Positions 11,086 through 21,670 of a stretch of DNA of 64,000 bases are shown here, piece by piece. Location: NCBI GenBank assembly GCA_025677835.1, contig JAIXMR010000030.1, forward strand, positions 124,001-188,000. Direction: 5' to 3'. How positions within the stretch are numbered: the first letter of the stretch is position 1; the number at the start of each line of letters is the position of its first letter. The notes below the pieces were generated by a model, which ran no database searches, was not told where the DNA came from, and saw nothing but the letters and a program-made list of their open reading frames with translations. Source of the stretch: Sporodiniella umbellata (lineage: Eukaryota; Mucoromycota; Mucoromycetes; Mucorales; Rhizopodaceae). The position numbers and the translations under genes are program-made.

Positions 11086-11114
11086 TTTTTTTTTTTTTTT
11101 TAATTCACTGCAAG
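10161..11114. other. Divergent promoter region with homopolymers
   Basis: About 950 bp between copy B (leftward) and the threonyl-tRNA synthetase (rightward). It includes T18 near 10392, T16/A12 at 10801-10828 (potential hairpin) and an ATT microsatellite at about 11049-11085. No gene is seen. Confidence 0.5.
11049..11100 (+). repeat. (ATT)n microsatellite followed by T17
   Basis: About twelve ATT units followed by a T run, ending 15 bp before the ATG of the threonyl-tRNA synthetase gene. It therefore lies in its 5' leader or core promoter. Confidence 0.9.
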
Positions 11115-12550
11115 ATGTTGAGAGGCATTCGTCCGTTAGGGCTTGTACGACCTATTTGTTTTAAAAGAAAGCTGCATACTTCTTTTGTTAGTTATTCTCA
11201 AGGTAGAATGGGGGTGTAGAGGGATAGGATTGTTTGCTTATATTAGAAATGAGTCTAGATGGAACCAAGGAAATAGATCATCGTACGATTGGCAAAGCCC
11301 AGTCACTGTTTATGATTCATCCGGTCAGTCCAGGATCGATCTTTATGCTTCCTCATGGCACACGTATTGTACGTAAACTTCAAGCTTTTCTGAGAGCCGA
11401 GTATAGACGTTATGGGTATGAAGAAGTGATGACGCCTTTGATCTATAAGAAAGATCTCTGGGAGACCAGTGGACATTGGCAAAACTACAAGGACGACATG
11501 TATATGGTTCAAGGGGGTGTAAAAGAAGAAGGGGATGACGAAGGTTTGTTTGGCTTAAAACCGATGAACTGTCCCGGTCATTGTCTGATTTTTGACAGCA
11601 CCCCTAAATCGTACCGTGACCTGCCGATTCGATTAGCGGATTTCAGCCCGCTGCATAGGTAAGCGTAGGATTAGGTTTGAGTTTCTGATTGTTTGAGTTG
11701 TATTAGAAACGAAGCTTCGGGCGCGCTTTCTGGTTTAACGCGAGTCCGTCGATTTCATCAGGACGATGCTCATATCTTTTGTGGACCTGAGCATATGGCG
11801 GCCGAGATCACGTCCTGTCTTTCGTTTGTGGACCGTGTCTATCAAGCGTTTGACTTTCCTCATTACGACCTGACGTTATCCACACGACCTGAGAACTCGA
11901 TGGGAGAGCTGGAAGAGTGGAACAAGGCAGAGGATGCCCTGAAGGCTTCGTTGGATGCTACCGGCCGACAGTGGAGTATAAAAGAAGGCGATGGTGCGTT
12001 CTATGGGCCAAAGATCGATATTATGGTGAAGGATTCAGCAGGCAGGTCCCATCAGACGGCGACGATTCAGCTTGATTTCCAGCTACCCCAACGGTTCAAG
12101 CTGAGCTATGTGGACGAACACGATCAAGCACAGACACCGGTGATTGTCCACCGAGCGATTCTTGGTTCTGTTGAACGTATGATGGCGATTCTGATCGAGC
12201 ATACCGGCGGCCGATGGCCTTTTTGGCTCAGTCCACGTCAAGGGGTTGTGATTCCAGTATCAAGCCAGTTTGCTGATTACGCACAGCAGGTGGCCGATGC
12301 TTTGGCGCAGGGCAGCCATGGGTCTGAAGCGCACTACTTTGTCGATGTCGACCGCTCACCACGCGATAGGCTGAACAAGATGATCCGTCAGGCGCAGTTG
12401 CAACAGTACAACTTTATATTTGTGGTTGGACAAAAGGAAATGGATGAAGGCACGGTGAACGTAAGAACACGTCAGGGAGAAGTATTGGGGACGATGGGAG
12501 TAGAGAAAGTACGAGCCATGTTCCGACAGATGACGGATGATTTAAAATAA
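11115..12550 (+). CDS. MST1: Mitochondrial threonyl-tRNA synthetase
   Basis: Charges mitochondrial tRNA-Thr. Exons 11115-11202, 11247-11658, 11707-12550 encode 447 aa. The N-terminus [20 protein letters not shown] is basic and hydrophobic, as in a mitochondrial import signal. The class II core follows: [19 protein letters not shown] with GYEEVMTP (motif 1), [14 protein letters not shown] (zinc Cys and His), [27 protein letters not shown] (motif 2), [10 protein letters not shown], and [15 protein letters not shown] (motif 3). The anticodon-binding domain runs from about 345 to the end. There is no N-terminal TGS or editing domain, which matches the short mitochondrial Mst1 type rather than the cytosolic enzyme. 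Both introns split codons and keep frame. Confidence 0.95.
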
Positions 12551-12559
12551 AGTAGTTTA

Positions 12560-13696
12560 TTATGAGAGCTTATCTGTAGGTTGATGTAAACTCATGGAGG
12601 AGGGGTTTTTATGGCTGGTGGATAATGCTTGAGAATGAAGGTAGTCGGGCGTTCTGAGATAGACTGTGCTACTGTTGTCTTCATCCAACATGGCATACTT
12701 TGTAAACTCTTGGTTGTCACCAAAGAAACGGTCCATCTTGGCTCGTTCTTTTTTGGATTGATAACGATGCAAGAGCCAGAGTAAGCTGAGAACAAGGACA
12801 GCAAAGAGCACAACGGCTGTGGCCAGGACGCCCCAAAGCCAGTCTTGGATGACGCGAAACACGTCTGGACCAGGCACACAGCGTTCGTTATCAGAACAAG
12901 CGCCCGAAAGGCATTCACGGTCCTGTTCGCATTCCGCCCCAAGCTCTTTTGAGGCTACACACATCGATCCAAGACAATAGGTTCCACCCGTGCAGTTATC
13001 GCGGACAATGATTTGCTGGATTTCACCTTCTTCTGTATCTTCTGTGGTATAAAAAGTTCTAGTCAAATCAAAAGGTGTGAGGGAAAAAAAAAAAAAAAAA
13101 AAATAAAAGGTTATCGAGGGGGTGGAAATGACTTACGTATCTGACCCACAGTTACCACCTAAAGGAGCCCCTTTCATAAAGCAAGTAGAGTTTAAGCAAA
13201 TTGAGTTGGTCCCGCCAGCACATTCATCATCTCTTTGCTATAACCAATCGTGAGTCGGATGGATCTATAAAAAGCAATCCCTCGAAACTATTTCATTACC
13301 AGTTCACAATGAGCGCCAATGGAAAGCAAAGGTTGACAATCCGAATTGCTATCTGGACAATAAGTCGTATTGGTATTACAGCGTTTAGGCATGGGTCTAA
13401 AAGAAGTATCCCAACTAGAAATATCAATTAGCCTTTGGTGAGCCTATGCTTTGTATTACTTTTTGATGTAGTCTGTATTGCTACAGCCTTTGTATTGACA
13501 TTGGTTGGATACTGGATCGCAAAACAAGTAGATGTTTTTACAAGAGTCGAGATATTCAAACGTACCCGGCCTAATCACAGTAAGCGCTATTCTTGTTGAT
13601 TCAATGCACTTACTTGTAGCGAGGCAGCGGATCACATAATTGTCCCAATTCATAAGCGGATACGGCAACTATCAATAATAGACAAGGCCAATACAT
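12560..13696 (-). CDS. Cysteine-rich type I membrane protein, Dickkopf-like ectodomain
   Basis: Role unknown. Five exons (13696-13614, 13570-13460, 13414-13300, 13237-13137, 13058-12560) give 302 aa. A signal peptide (MYWPCLLLIVAVSA) is followed by about 190 residues with some twenty cysteines in short loops (CDPVSNQCQYKGC, CPDSNSDCQ, CAGGTNSICLNSTC, GGTYCLGSMCV, CEQDRECLSGACSDNERCV). This spacing resembles the Dickkopf/colipase-like repeats in fungal surface proteins. One transmembrane helix (WLWGVLATAVVLFAVLVLSLLWLL) precedes a basic stretch (HRYQSKKERAK) and a 65-residue cytoplasmic Ser/Thr-rich tail. It may be a wall or surface sensor, but that is inference. Its 3' end lies 9 bp from that of the convergent MST1 gene. 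Confidence 0.8.
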
Positions 13697-14302
13697 TTTT
13701 TTTTTCTTAAAAAAAAAAAGAAAATGAAAGAAAAGACTAAGCAAATGATAAAAGAAAAAGGCTTTATTTCTCAGAAAAAAAAAAAAAAAAAAAAAAAAAA
13801 CAAGAAAAAAAAAAGAGTAGGCTATTTACTGATCAAAGCAAGTGCTTTCATTGTATTTTGTTAACCATCGATTGCTCACAAGTATTCTTTTTTAGGTTAA
13901 CGCGTACGACAGTACCCAAAAAAAAAAAGAGAAAGGAAAAAAGCAGTCCTGTCACACGAGGGGGAATGCTACTGCTCTCAGGGTTTCTTCTGTACAAGAC
14001 AGGACGGAGAGTGAAAAAGGATGGGCGTACGTATGCTCTGGATTGCTTGCGTTCGTTTATAGGTGACACTTAATCCACAGGGCTGACCTAAAGAGATGAA
14101 CCATGTGGTCAGTTCTCCCTTAAAACAGAGGAATACAGAATCATGCCTGTTTTAGTGTGTTTGTTTGAATATGTTTATGCAGCCAAGGGAAAGTGATACT
14201 GATTGGTTCTATCAAAGGAAAAGTCACGTTTGTTTCTCGATCCTTTTTTTTTTTTGGTAGCGTCAAAAGGGGGAGGGAGCAGCGTTGGCTCATTTTGTTT
14301 GC
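13697..14302. other. Spacer with two long A tracts
   Basis: About 600 bp between two minus-strand genes, with A28 near 13774-13801 and further A runs. Frames here are mutually antisense and low in complexity. It probably holds the promoter of the cysteine-rich protein gene. Nothing else is seen. Confidence 0.45.
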
Positions 14303-14479
14303 TTAGGGTGTGTCTAGCGTTATTTTTGAAAAGGCAAGTCTAGCGTTTGATTCATCTTTCTGTAGGTAAGAAAATGGGACCCAACCCTTGACCGGTTTAG
14401 GCAATCCAATTAGAATCCAAGGAGCGACCCCTCCAGAAGCGTTGTGTTTGGCAAAGTCGTTTAGAGGGCCATGTTTGTT
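14303..14479 (-). CDS. Last exon of an unrecognised small gene
   Basis: A 58-codon frame with C/G-ending codons, as in the neighbouring genes: KHGPLNDFAKHNASGGVAPW, then ILIGLPKPVKGWVPFSY, ending KITLDTP and stop at 14303. It looks like a genuine protein end, but I do not recognise the family. Directly upstream is TTGTAG, either an intron acceptor or an in-frame stop: an ATG seven codons earlier (14503) reads MGQPYAL and then UAG in the same frame. The 5' exon, if any, could not be found. Between this exon and the plus-strand orphan at 14761 there are about 280 bp. Confidence 0.45.
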   Translation of the reverse strand, partial: NKHGPLNDFAKHNASGGVAPWILIGLPKPVKGWVPFSYLQKDESNARLAFSKITLDTP

Positions 14480-14663
14480 CTACAAAGCGTAAGGTTGGCC
14501 CATGGCTAGTCAAGAAGGTTTCAGAAACAAAGCCAAGGTAAGGAGAGAAAGAAGAGGGCGGGCAAACACAATTTATTTTTGGTTTACGGAAAAAGGTGTG
14601 TGTATGTTTAAGCCAAAAGAGGCAATCTTTTGAACACTAAACTTTAAAATTCACTCCAGACGC

Positions 14664-14674
14664 ATATATATAAA
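14664..14674 (+). promoter_or_regulatory. TATA-like element
   Basis: An ATATATATAAA stretch about 90 bp upstream of the ATG at 14761, a usual fungal TATA distance. Confidence 0.45.
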
Positions 14675-14760
14675 TGGGCCATTTATTTTTATTTCTACAC
14701 ACAAGCGCCTCTTTTTCTTCCCCTCTTTTTTTTTTTTTTTTTTTTACTTTCTCATACTTC

Positions 14761-15091
14761 ATGACACCCATCTACCGTACATCTTCATTTCAAGCATACT
14801 ACTACGATTCTGGTAAGTTGCCTTTGGAGGGAACCAGGTCTAAGTTCTTTCTTAGCAAGGTTAGGGCAAATCGAAGCACAGCATGAGCTAGCCCGTAACT
14901 TTTATGACGATGATGAGTTCTGCCCTGTTTTCTCGATGGACCATATGGATGACCGAGACCGTATCCAGCAGCGGCTTACACCTTCTCCCCGTACCTCACC
15001 TCGTACATCGCCGCATATCAAAAACTCAAAACGAGTAATACCCATCATTAATCCCAACAACATGTCACCCATCTTCATCCACTCTAAATAA
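14761..15091 (+). CDS. Small orphan protein, 95 aa
   Basis: Unrecognised. Exons 14761-14812 and 14856-15091 join through a 43-nt intron and keep frame. The protein starts MTPIYRTSSFQAYYYDS, has a charged helical middle (ARLGQIEAQHELARNFYDDD) and a tail with SPRTSPRTSPH repeats (possible proline-directed kinase sites), ending SPIFIHSK. The frame stays open upstream to an ATG at 14674 through a T20 run. I chose 14761 because the upstream part is T-tract-coded poly-Phe and a TATA-like box sits just before it. The split frame, C/G codon use and canonical intron support a real gene. Confidence 0.55.
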
Positions 15092-15282
15092 TAATCTTGG
15101 TTTTTTTTTTTTTTTTTTTCTTTTATTATTATTTTGATTTTTATTTGCATTCCCATCGATGGATCCTCTAATAAAAAGAAATCCCTCCACCTTTTTGTTC
15201 TATCTATAAAAAAAAAAAAAAAAAAAAAAAACACTTGAACCAATCATTTCCGGTCGTGGTTTGAATCATAGCGTGTGTACGT

Positions 15283-16277
15283 TCATCGGTTGACGTCAGA
15301 GTCGAGATGTGCCTTGATCCAGTGCTGACACCAAGGCCAGACCTGTTTGCGGGACATGTGGATATTGTGCTGTTGATAGTAGCAGCCAGTATGGATAGGG
15401 GCCAGCTTGAGTTCCTGGCTGGCTTCGGCAGCGTCTAGCAGGGGTAGCAGATCAGGATGGTAGACAAAGAGAGCGAGCTGACGGCGATAGTCGCCTTGGT
15501 GGTCATAAGCGGTCAAGACGAGTTGGAGATCGAGCTTTCGGTCGTGGGCAAACTGATGAACGCTTTGGCTGATAGGGTCTGAACCGCCTTCCCGCTTAAA
15601 CCAGGCTTCAAAAAACCAAGGAATGGCGCTCGTCCCGATCTGGTAAGGGCCGACGGTGAACTGCTTGTAATCCTTTCGCAAGAGATCTGTGTTGCTTACA
15701 CGGTCAACGTCTTTCTTGATAGCCTCGATGGCATCAAAATAAGCCTGTCGATCCTCTGCCCAAGGCGCCAACCGGGTCAGACTGGCTTGGTCCATCGCCG
15801 TCGTTCTTCCCAGATCCCAGCGCAAGTTGATTGTGTCCACCAACAGGGGCGCCAACGCAAGCCGACCCGTTACTGCATCCAACTTGACCTCAGGAAAGTG
15901 CGCTAGCACCAAAGAGATGCAGGAACCCACAGGAGCAATCGTCCTGGGCTTGCAATGCTTGTATTTGCCTTCGTCGACGTGATGATCCAGCACACCCACC
16001 ACTTGCTCATCGTTAAAAGGAGCGGTGGCGACGTTATGGTCGATCAAGATCACCTGCTGGTTTAGAGGTATCTCTGCTCCACACAGTACATGGTCCATTC
16101 CTAACCCCACCTTGCCCAGCACATGAGCCAATTCAGGTCTCAGACTTAGTTCTTCGCGGGCTACTTTGACCACCGGCACATAGACCTTGTTTGGCTCGGT
16201 CTGAGTACTCCAATACGCAAATAAGATGCAAGAAATAATCGAATCCAAATCTAAACGAAAACCATCAACCCCTTCCC

Positions 16278-16315
<38 letters not shown>

Positions 16316-16410
16316 CCCCTTTTACCTGCTGAATCGTTTCCACTCACCAACACCGTCCCTTCCACTGCACATAACGGTCTCACTCTTTCTAAAAACTCGC
16401 CTACACTCAT
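15283..16410 (-). CDS. PPX1: Exopolyphosphatase (DHH phosphoesterase)
   Basis: Hydrolyses terminal phosphates from inorganic polyphosphate; yeast Ppx1 is cytosolic and mitochondrial. Exons 16410-16326 and 16250-15283 give 350 aa. The first exon ends VEGTVLVSGNDSA and the second begins DLDSIISCILFAYW, rebuilding the conserved metal motif GNxSADLDS. Next come VILIDHN (about 120) and VVGVLDHHVDEGKY (DHH metal ligands, about 140), IAPVGSCISLV, and LLVDTINLRW, the second aspartate-bearing motif. The C-terminal DHHA2-type domain (DRVSNTDLLRKDYKQF to the end) is complete. The 75-nt intron contains about 34 consecutive A on the coding strand, so an artificial longer frame reads through it as poly-Lys. 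The gene is divergent from uS15m with only 205 bp between starts. Confidence 0.93.
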
Positions 16411-16615
16411 CCCCACCCAAAAAAAAAAAAAAAAAAAAAAACAAGAAAAGAAAAAAAAAGCGAGTAGCATCCAAAAGAGGACGCAACGAGCAGTCACAGG
16501 TGGCTCACCCGGTAGGCGATGGCATGCATGTTTTATTTTTTTTTTTTTGATTTTTTTATTTTTGTGAATGTTTTTTTTTTTTGACAGGGCCTTTTTTTTT
16601 TATATATAAAACGAA

Positions 16616-17424
16616 ATGCTTCGAGGATTAAGACAGAGTAAAGAAAGAAAAGCCAAAAAAAAAAAAAAAAGGGAGAACTAATGGGAGTTGGCATGTTATT
16701 TAGCGTTGAATCAAGGGTTTCACAGTTCTGCGGTGCGTTTAGCCAAGAAGCATCCAAAACAAGTGAAGAAAGAGAATCTTGCGAAACGGTCCTCTCGGTT
16801 AGCCGAACTGGAACGTACAAAGCCCTCGTTTATTGTGAGTCAATCACGACCTTTTTTCGATCGGTTGATGACACCTGCGGAAGCGTATGGACAGCACAAG
16901 GAAGGCTACATGCATTTCTTGGACCGACAGGACCAACGGTTCTTGTTTGAAGAGACGGCCAAGAACGAGGTGAATGCGAACCATCGTGCGGCGGTGGATG
17001 GTATGGAAGCCGCTTTGGCGCAAGAACAAGGCAAGGTCGATACGTTGCAACGTCTGGTGTCGCTCCAGAACGGTAATGCCAAAGCGGTCCAGCTCTGGAA
17101 TATTCACCAAGCCATGGATTACTTTAAGCGAAAAGAGGGCGACACGGGCAGTCCTGAAGTACAAGGTAAGCACATCACCTTCTGTGGGTTTTACTCACTC
17201 CTTGTTGATTAGCTGCCATTCTGACCGTACGTATCCACAACCTGAACAACCATCTGAATCAGCACCGCAAGGATCGACATAACTACAAGCAGTTACGTAC
17301 CATGGTACATGATCGAGCCAAGATCTTGAAATATCTTAAATCCAAACATCCCAAGCGATACTACACCTGTCTGGATCAATTAGGACTTGAACCCAGAGCG
17401 GTGGAGGGTGAGATTGTGGTTTAA
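16616..17424 (+). CDS. MRPS28: Mitochondrial small-subunit ribosomal protein uS15m
   Basis: Structural protein of the mitochondrial 30S-like subunit, contacting rRNA. Exons 16616-16637, 16704-17165 and 17213-17424 encode 231 aa. The downstream frame has no ATG of its own (it is blocked upstream by TAA at 16678), so a 22-nt first exon MLRGLRQ, joined through a 66-nt intron, supplies the start. The result, MLRGLRQTLNQGFHSSAVRL, is a good mitochondrial presequence. The core S15 domain is GDTGSPEVQAAILTVRIHNL, then HLNQHRKDRHNYKQLRTMVH and RAKILKYLKSKHPKRYY. The long N-terminal extension (about 130 residues) is usual for fungal uS15m. TATATATAAA sits immediately before the ATG. Confidence 0.92.
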
Positions 17425-17615
17425 TCCTCCTCCTCCCCCCCCCCTAACCGTGTGCACTGTCCTTGTGACTTTTTTTTCTCTGGAAAATAGTTTATGCCCT
17501 CCATTGATTTTAGACCTTTTTTTTTTTCTACAATAAATCTGTGCCACCTTTGGGATAGGACTTTGGATGGCGTGCAGATGATAGCGAATGATGTGCGTGT
17601 AAAGAGAATTCATGA

Positions 17616-17649
<34 letters not shown>

Positions 17650-18421
17650 TTTTTTTGAAAACGCGTCCATTTCTACCAACACTTGCACGGACTTGGATCC
17701 TATAAGGATGGTTGGTGTATCGATGGACTGGGTTTGGAACCTAAATTTGGCTCTTTTTTTAATTCTGGCGTTTTACTAGCCTGACTTGCATTAACCATTC
17801 ACCAGAACGAGTCAATAAAAGTTGAGTAATGACATGTGTTTTTAGGCAGGGCTTTCATTGATTGGTTTAGCTTTTTCAGCCCTTTCCCCTTTAATTATTA
17901 TTTTTAAAAATGGAAAAATTTTCGCTTCAAACCCAAAAAAAAAAAATGATGAATTGGCTATTGTTGTTCTATCCTTTTCCCCATTCATTGACCGACCGTG
18001 TTATCTTTTATGGAATTTTTTTTTTTTTTCTTTTGCATTGATGAATATAAAAATTCATAAAAATTTCTCGCTGTGATACCAAACCCGTGGTTTCGATATC
18101 CGCCGAGTGTTGTCTCTTTCAAGGCTAGCCTAATGGAAGGGAGGAAAAGATATCCTACAGAAAGTAGTGTAGGAGAGGATAGGCAGGAAGGGGAGGGGAG
18201 GAGGAGGAGGAGGAGGCTATCAGGGTGGACCTTTTTGAGTGTATGTGTGTATGTGTGTACCATTGAGAAAATAAAATGAAAAATAAAATGAAAGGGAAAG
18301 AAAAAAAAAAAAAAAAAAAATTCAAAGGGGCGACTGAATGTGTGAATGGAATGAAATGAGTATAAAAAAACGTCAAATGGTTTTTGGCTCTCTCTTTCTT
18401 CCCTTTATCCATTGCTTTTCG
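17425..18421. other. 1-kb promoter-type spacer before the APSES gene
   Basis: Contains C-rich and A-rich runs just after uS15m (C9 at 17437; A22 around 17623), a GAGGAGG purine tract near 18195, and A20 at 18301. The final 80 bp are pyrimidine-rich (CTCTCTTTCTTCCC), as usual just upstream of fungal starts. No gene is seen. Confidence 0.5.
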
Positions 18422-19193
18422 ATGTTCCATTATTCCAGTCCTGTGCATGGCGCGCCTACCAACGAAAGTCAGCAAAAGATAGCTGAGCCACAGAGTCTAA
18501 GTTATTCCACACACTACCATTACGACCCTGAGTTTTACCACGACACGCCTTGGCCCATCGAGCCTAACGACGACTCTACGCACCTGATGCGGCCCAGAAC
18601 ATCCACCTCGGTTTGGGATGATGAAGGGACAGTCTGTTACCAGGTCGACGTACGCGGTATTTGCGTCACCCGCCGTCAAGGTAAAGAAAAAATAAATAAA
18701 AAATAAAGCGTGTGGGCTGACTTTGGGTAGATAACGATATGATCAACGGCACCAAACTATTGAACGTCTCGGGCATGTCGCGGGGCAAGCGAGACGGGAT
18801 TCTCAAAAACGAAAAAGGTCGGGTGGTGGTCAAGGTGGGTGCAATGCATCTCAAAGGCGTCTGGTAAGTCTTTTATTATTATTATTGGCCCAGTTCTTAA
18901 CACCTTTTAGGGTGACATTTGCAAGAGCAAAAGCATTGGCCATTCAATATTCAATCATCGACGCTCTATATCCTCTCTTTGTAGACGAACCCGCCTGTTA
19001 CTTTTACCCTCATTCCATCTCCCATACCACCTCTTCACATCAGCATCACTCCCCTAGCCGTGTCTATCTACAGGACTGCACCTCGCCTTACCCGCCTTGG
19101 GATTACCCCGTCTACTCGGATCCAGCCTATCTGCCGCTCGCCCCTTCCGTCCCTTCCATGCTGCCTTCGGATTTTCATCCTTACTATTGCTAA
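18422..19193 (+). CDS. APSES (KilA-N type) transcription factor, StuA/Efg1-like, short
   Basis: DNA-binding regulator of the StuA/Phd1/Efg1 class, which controls morphogenesis in other fungi. Exons 18422-18680, 18731-18863 and 18911-19193 give 224 aa. The APSES domain spans about residues 67-160: [72 protein letters not shown]. It is nearly textbook, with the conserved GTKLLNV..M and LKGVW motifs. The flanks are short: N-terminal His/Pro/Tyr-rich and C-terminal Ser/Pro/Tyr-rich ([20 protein letters not shown]). StuA relatives are usually two or three times longer. An in-frame ATG at 18338 would add 28 residues; I prefer 18422 because of the pyrimidine tract before it. Both introns fall inside the DNA-binding domain. 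Confidence 0.92.
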
Positions 19194-19299
19194 TTTCCAT
19201 CCTGCACTAATTCTATCACTCTGTATCATATCTCACTCATTCTGTTGACTGTACCTTAATAAATCCACTCTGAATCGGGTCACATGCCTCTCTTCTCTT

Positions 19300-19304
19300 T
19301 TAGG

Positions 19305-19342
<38 letters not shown>

Positions 19343-19412
19343 CCCATTCACGATCCGATTACCAGTTTTTTAACAATGAAAACTTTTAAAACTCTCAAAT
19401 CCCAGGGGGGGG

Positions 19413-19451
<39 letters not shown>

Positions 19452-19528
19452 GATTCTTCTTGGCGTGTTGTTAGGACGCCTAATAAAATGATCTTTAACG
19501 TGTTTTTTTTTTTTTTTTTTTTTTTTTC

Positions 19529-19559
<31 letters not shown>

Positions 19560-19567
19560 TTTTTTTT
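19300..19567. repeat. Cluster of very long poly-T tracts
   Basis: Three blocks on the plus strand lie between the convergent APSES and UBX2 genes: roughly 38 T at 19304-19342, a G9 then about 38 T at 19408-19450, and about 65 nearly pure T (interrupted by two C) at 19501-19567. Exact lengths are uncertain because such runs are hard to sequence. Confidence 0.85.
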
Positions 19568-19594
19568 GAGGCTAAGCAAGGCCTCTTTATTGAT

Positions 19595-21398
19595 TTATTC
19601 AAAACACGCTTCGTCCACCGTGTCAACAACCAACGTGGCTGCCGGCCAAAGACTAGCAATCGAACCCAAGCGTTGGTAAGGATCGGCTTCGTATTCTATT
19701 CGGGGATAAGGACTTTGAATTTTGAAGGAATAAGCGTGCTTGTAATCCTCAGGCGCTTTCTCATCGCCCGTCACCTTGACTTTATCTAACCATGGATACA
19801 CCTCTACAAATCTATACAACGTCTTTTTTCGGAAAAACAAATTGTAAAAATAAACTCTTTTTTTTTTTTTTTTTTGGTTACTTCTAAACTATCGTGTTCA
19901 CTAAACAGACGAACCACTCTTGCCCCGTCCGCCAAACGGAAACTGAGTTTTGTCACTCGACCTTCTTTGGGCTCTTCTCCCAATTGACTCAACAGAGAGT
20001 GAATATAAGCCTCTTTCTTTTGCGCTTGGACGTCTTTTACCCTCTCTCTTTCTCTCACTTTGGCTTGTTCCTTTTCCCATGCTTCTCTTTCTTCCTGGAC
20101 TTTCTTTGCCTAGAGTGATGGATTGATTTTTGGGTGGAAAAAAAATAAAATAAAAATAAAAATTTTTTTTTATTTCAGAGTCCCTTACCTTGGCTTGATC
20201 TGCCTTTAAACTATCCCGATACGCTTTATCTTGATCCTCTCTCAACTGACGTTCTTGACTCCGTTGGGCTCGTTCAGATTTCAATTGCTGTAGGAAGGAT
20301 CCATGACGTGCCATGGCCGTAGTCAAAGACGCCACTATCCCTTCAGCATCACACATTCCCTCCGTACGCTCAATGACCGTCATTTGGCTGTCTGCGCCCT
20401 GCGGCTGAAGTCCAATCAAGGCTGTAAAGGGATACATCGTAGCCTGAAGAGCATAGCTCACTGGCATCCATCCGTCAGTATCAAACTCCCTCCAAATCTC
20501 GCTCTACCTTTATGTGATTCGGCCTCCCTTACGTTCCCCATCCAGACCAACACCTGCTTCTGTTCCAAGTAATCAATCAGCCGGTCTGAAGTCAACGTCT
20601 CGCTACAGACATCATCAGTCCAAAAGTCCCGCCCTGACTCTGGCTTACCTGCAGAATCGAACCGTAGCATCGTGTTCGTCACTCTGTAGAATCACCCACA
20701 GAAACAAGAGTTCCTTGCGTGCTTTTTCCACCGCTTGGCTGTATCCCCCTTGAAAAAATTCTGGATGACGTGAGCCATATTGCCCTCGGAACTTTTGTCT
20801 CAATGCGTAGGCCAACACACGTGTATCGCGAGGTGCCCTTGGACCTAACGTCTGCCGTTGAGACCATAGCCTTACTAATCATAAAAAGAAGAATCAAAAC
20901 AACCTTCCTTTTTCTCTCTCTCTCTCTTTGGAATACAAACAAGTCCATGCTAAAATCGCCCACGTCATTTGCCACGCCACTTGGAAAGGCCACGCCAACA
21001 CACTCCACCCTCCCACCCTTTGTTCCACCCTTTCATTCTCTCCCGTCGCCCTGTCGCTCTGACCTCGCCTACGTCTTCGAAGACCTTGGCTGGAGGTGCC
21101 CACTTCCTGTCCTTGGCCGTGCTGCTCATCCGGTCTTGATTCGTATTTTTGATGGATTGCTTTCTAACAACTAAACCGTCGGTTTCTCTTTTCTCTTTTT
21201 TTTTTTTTTTCTTTTTTTTCTTTACAGCCAAATCCCAATCATGCTCAAGCAAGGCTCCCAGCGCTTCTTCTACTTCTTGGGTATCCGTAATAGTCTATCT
21301 TGCTCTATCAATAAACCACTCTGCTGTACATACACTTTTACTCTATATTCGTTCAATAGTTCTTTTTGACGAGGGCTCAAGCCATCCATCATGTTCAT
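19595..21398 (-). CDS. UBX2: UBA, membrane hairpin and UBX protein of the ER (Ubx2/FAF2 type)
   Basis: Recruits the Cdc48/p97 ATPase to membranes for ER- and mitochondria-associated degradation. Eight exons (21398-21342, 21294-21226, 21163-20941, 20874-20649, 20602-20508, 20460-20189, 20109-19882, 19822-19595) encode 465 aa. A UBA-like start (LSPRQKELLNEYRTITDTQE then HDWDLA) is followed by a hydrophobic hairpin at about 85-115 (VLAWPFQVAWQMTWAILAW). A UAS thioredoxin-like domain follows (FRGQYGSRHPEFFQGGYSQA, VLVWMGNV, KVSYALQATMYPFTALIG), then a long coiled coil (SLKADQAKAKKVQEEREAWE) and a UBX domain (VTKLSFRLADGARVVRLF, LYRFVEVYPWL). Donors are ordinary except the third intron, which I placed at GTTTGT; that join is the least certain. 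It is divergent from LSM3 with 272 bp between the starts. Confidence 0.9.
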
Positions 21399-21670
21399 CA
21401 AAAAAAAAAAAAAAAAAAAAAGGATATCTGTCGGTCGTGTTTTTTTAAAAAGAAAAAAGAAAAAAAAATCAAAAAAAAAATCAAAAAAAAATCTCCTTAA
21501 GATAGATTAATGCACCGTTTTTAGATTATAAATTGAAAAAAAAAAAAAAAAAAAAAAAAAAACTCGTCATGTACACACCCTCTTCTCGGTGCATAAAAAA
21601 TCCAAATAAAAAAAAAAATAAAAATTCGTGGTTTTTTTTTTTTATAAAAAAAAAGTGTAAATAATTCGAA

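Noticed and set aside
16411..16497. Upstream extension of the PPX1 frame through F-rich sequence to an ATG at 16497
   Set aside because: It is coded by a T/A homopolymer. MSVGEF at 16410 matches the usual PPX1 start.
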